From Leptoclinus maculatus (Eukaryota; Chordata; Actinopteri; Perciformes; Stichaeidae): a stretch of DNA of 64,000 nt. Shown piece after piece: positions 63,106 through 64,000 of this stretch. The notes below the pieces were generated by a model. It did no database searches. It was not told the DNA's origin and saw only the letters and a list, made by a program, of their open reading frames with translations. Each line of letters opens with the position of its first letter. Position 1 is the stretch's first letter. The position numbers and the translations under genes are program-made. The stretch spans positions 976,581 to 1,040,580 of the forward strand of contig JAVDOI010000016.1 in the NCBI GenBank assembly GCA_032191485.1. Reading direction: 5' to 3'.

Positions 63106-64000
63106 AAGAATCCCCAAAATAATAATCGTATCTAGTTGCAGTATTACAACGGTTTACAGACAAACCATGCAATACATAAAAGGAACAAAAACAATGTAAA
63201 TGTCTTACTGAAGGAAATTGTTCTCTTTGAGAAACTTGATCTTCTGATTCAAACTCCTGTCACCTCTTAAAACGTCACAGAGGAGATCTGAGGGACCACA
63301 GTGAAACACACAAGTACAAACTTACGATTACAGTGTCGTAAACCTTTCACTTAACTTAAACTGTATCAAGAAAAACAACAACTGCAATATTCACAAAGAC
63401 ACCAAACATGAATCTTTGTTGCCTTCAGAGGCGAAGATGACGAGTGATTTTGTATTTCCTGCTGCAGCTCACCTGCATCCACATAGACCACGCTGTTGGG
63501 GTTGCAGGGGGCGACAAACCCGTACTCTAGCATCAGGCGCTGGATGTCATGGGACCCGTAGTTAATGAAGGCCTGCTGGTAGCGCAGTGCCTTCCACTGC
63601 CTCCTCTTCCTCGCAGCTTGTCCAGCCCGATGGCCGCGACCCTTCATGACCCCACCTGGACCTGGACCACACAAACACACACATTCACACATGTGGTGAC
63701 TTTCTGAGGTGTTGGAGATTGACATTAACCCCCAACTTGCTTAGACGATAGATAATGAATCAACATAATAACTATAAACATCACCAATGCAAAGCTCCTT
63801 TATGCGTTTATTTATAGCAGTTTATTAGGTACACTAGATTAAAACTAATGCAATCTAATACAATAACCGTGCAATATATCCGACCAGCATTATGGTTATA
63901 ATGATCACAGAGGTGTTGATTCAACTTTATGGTTATTTTAAAGCCTGTATTATGTGGAGCAGGAGGTGTTTCTAATACGATGTCCAACCCATTCACATCA
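63106..64000 (-). pseudogene. Rearranged partial duplicate of setd4 (runs off the right edge)
   Basis: 63106-63584 repeats 52313-52791 (3' part of exon 8, the intron and exon 9) almost base for base. From 63601 on it repeats 55412 onward (exon 1, its acceptor and upstream DNA). Everything between exon 1 and mid-exon 8 is missing, and a ~16-bp filler joins them. The fused exon (63473-63647) starts MKGRGHRAGQAARKRRQWKA and continues LRYQQAFINYGSHDIQRLM and EYGFVAPCNPNSVVYVDAG. It keeps frame and donor, and exon 9 (63209-63287) keeps its splice sites. Exons 2-7 and 10-12 are absent, so no methyltransferase can be made. Probably a pseudogene, though a short transcript is possible. Confidence 0.9.

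Noticed and set aside
62843..63172. Minus-strand reading frame MHGLSVNRCNTATRYDYYFG...
   Set aside because: It starts in duplicated setd4 intron DNA and runs into the transposon core; no splice or homology support.

Overview
The window is vertebrate nuclear DNA, almost certainly from a teleost (spiny-rayed type) fish. It holds multi-exon genes with compact GT-AG introns, very abundant (CA)n tracts, and several fish-type DNA transposons. Four genes are recognisable by protein sequence, and their orthologues all lie on human chromosome 21q22: itsn1, cryzl1, setd4 and cbr1. I rebuilt every exon by hand. Splice phases close for all four, predicting about 1858, 342, 453 and 275 amino acids.

Layout. 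(1) 1-4299, minus strand: 5' part of a gene running off the left edge. It has a tiny first coding exon with a mitochondrial-looking leader, an 88-nt exon, a 2.5-kb exon coding an acidic Thr/Val/Glu-rich repeat protein, and a further acidic exon. It is possibly ndufv3-like, but this is unproven. (2) 4300-9689: intergenic DNA with a 1.17-kb palindromic transposon and a ~235-bp CA tract. (3) 9690-44.5 kb, minus: itsn1, long isoform (EH-EH-coiled coil-five SH3-DH-PH-C2), with its neuronal VKGEW microexon, a fish-type 33-bp coding minisatellite and candidate cassette exons. (4) 45563-49818, plus: cryzl1, complete. (5) 50548-55456, minus: setd4, complete, tail-to-tail with cryzl1. (6) 55471-57466: setd4/cbr1 head-to-head promoter region. 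(7) 57469-61989, plus: cbr1, complete, with a hAT element inserted into another copy of itself inside intron 5. (8) 62472-64000: a transposon copy and a rearranged duplicate of setd4 in which exon 1 is fused in frame to exon 8.

The genes are not an operon. Itsn1 is an endocytic scaffold and Cdc42 exchange factor, Cryzl1 and Cbr1 are oxidoreductase-family proteins, and Setd4 is a SET-domain lysine methyltransferase. Notable observations are the self-nested hAT element, the chimeric setd4 duplicate, a transposon family with 6-bp target duplications present three times, the in-frame minisatellite before SH3A, two to three unannotated symmetric cassette exons, and recurrent CA/TG repeats abutting splice sites. 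No CRISPR arrays, rRNA or tRNA genes were seen.
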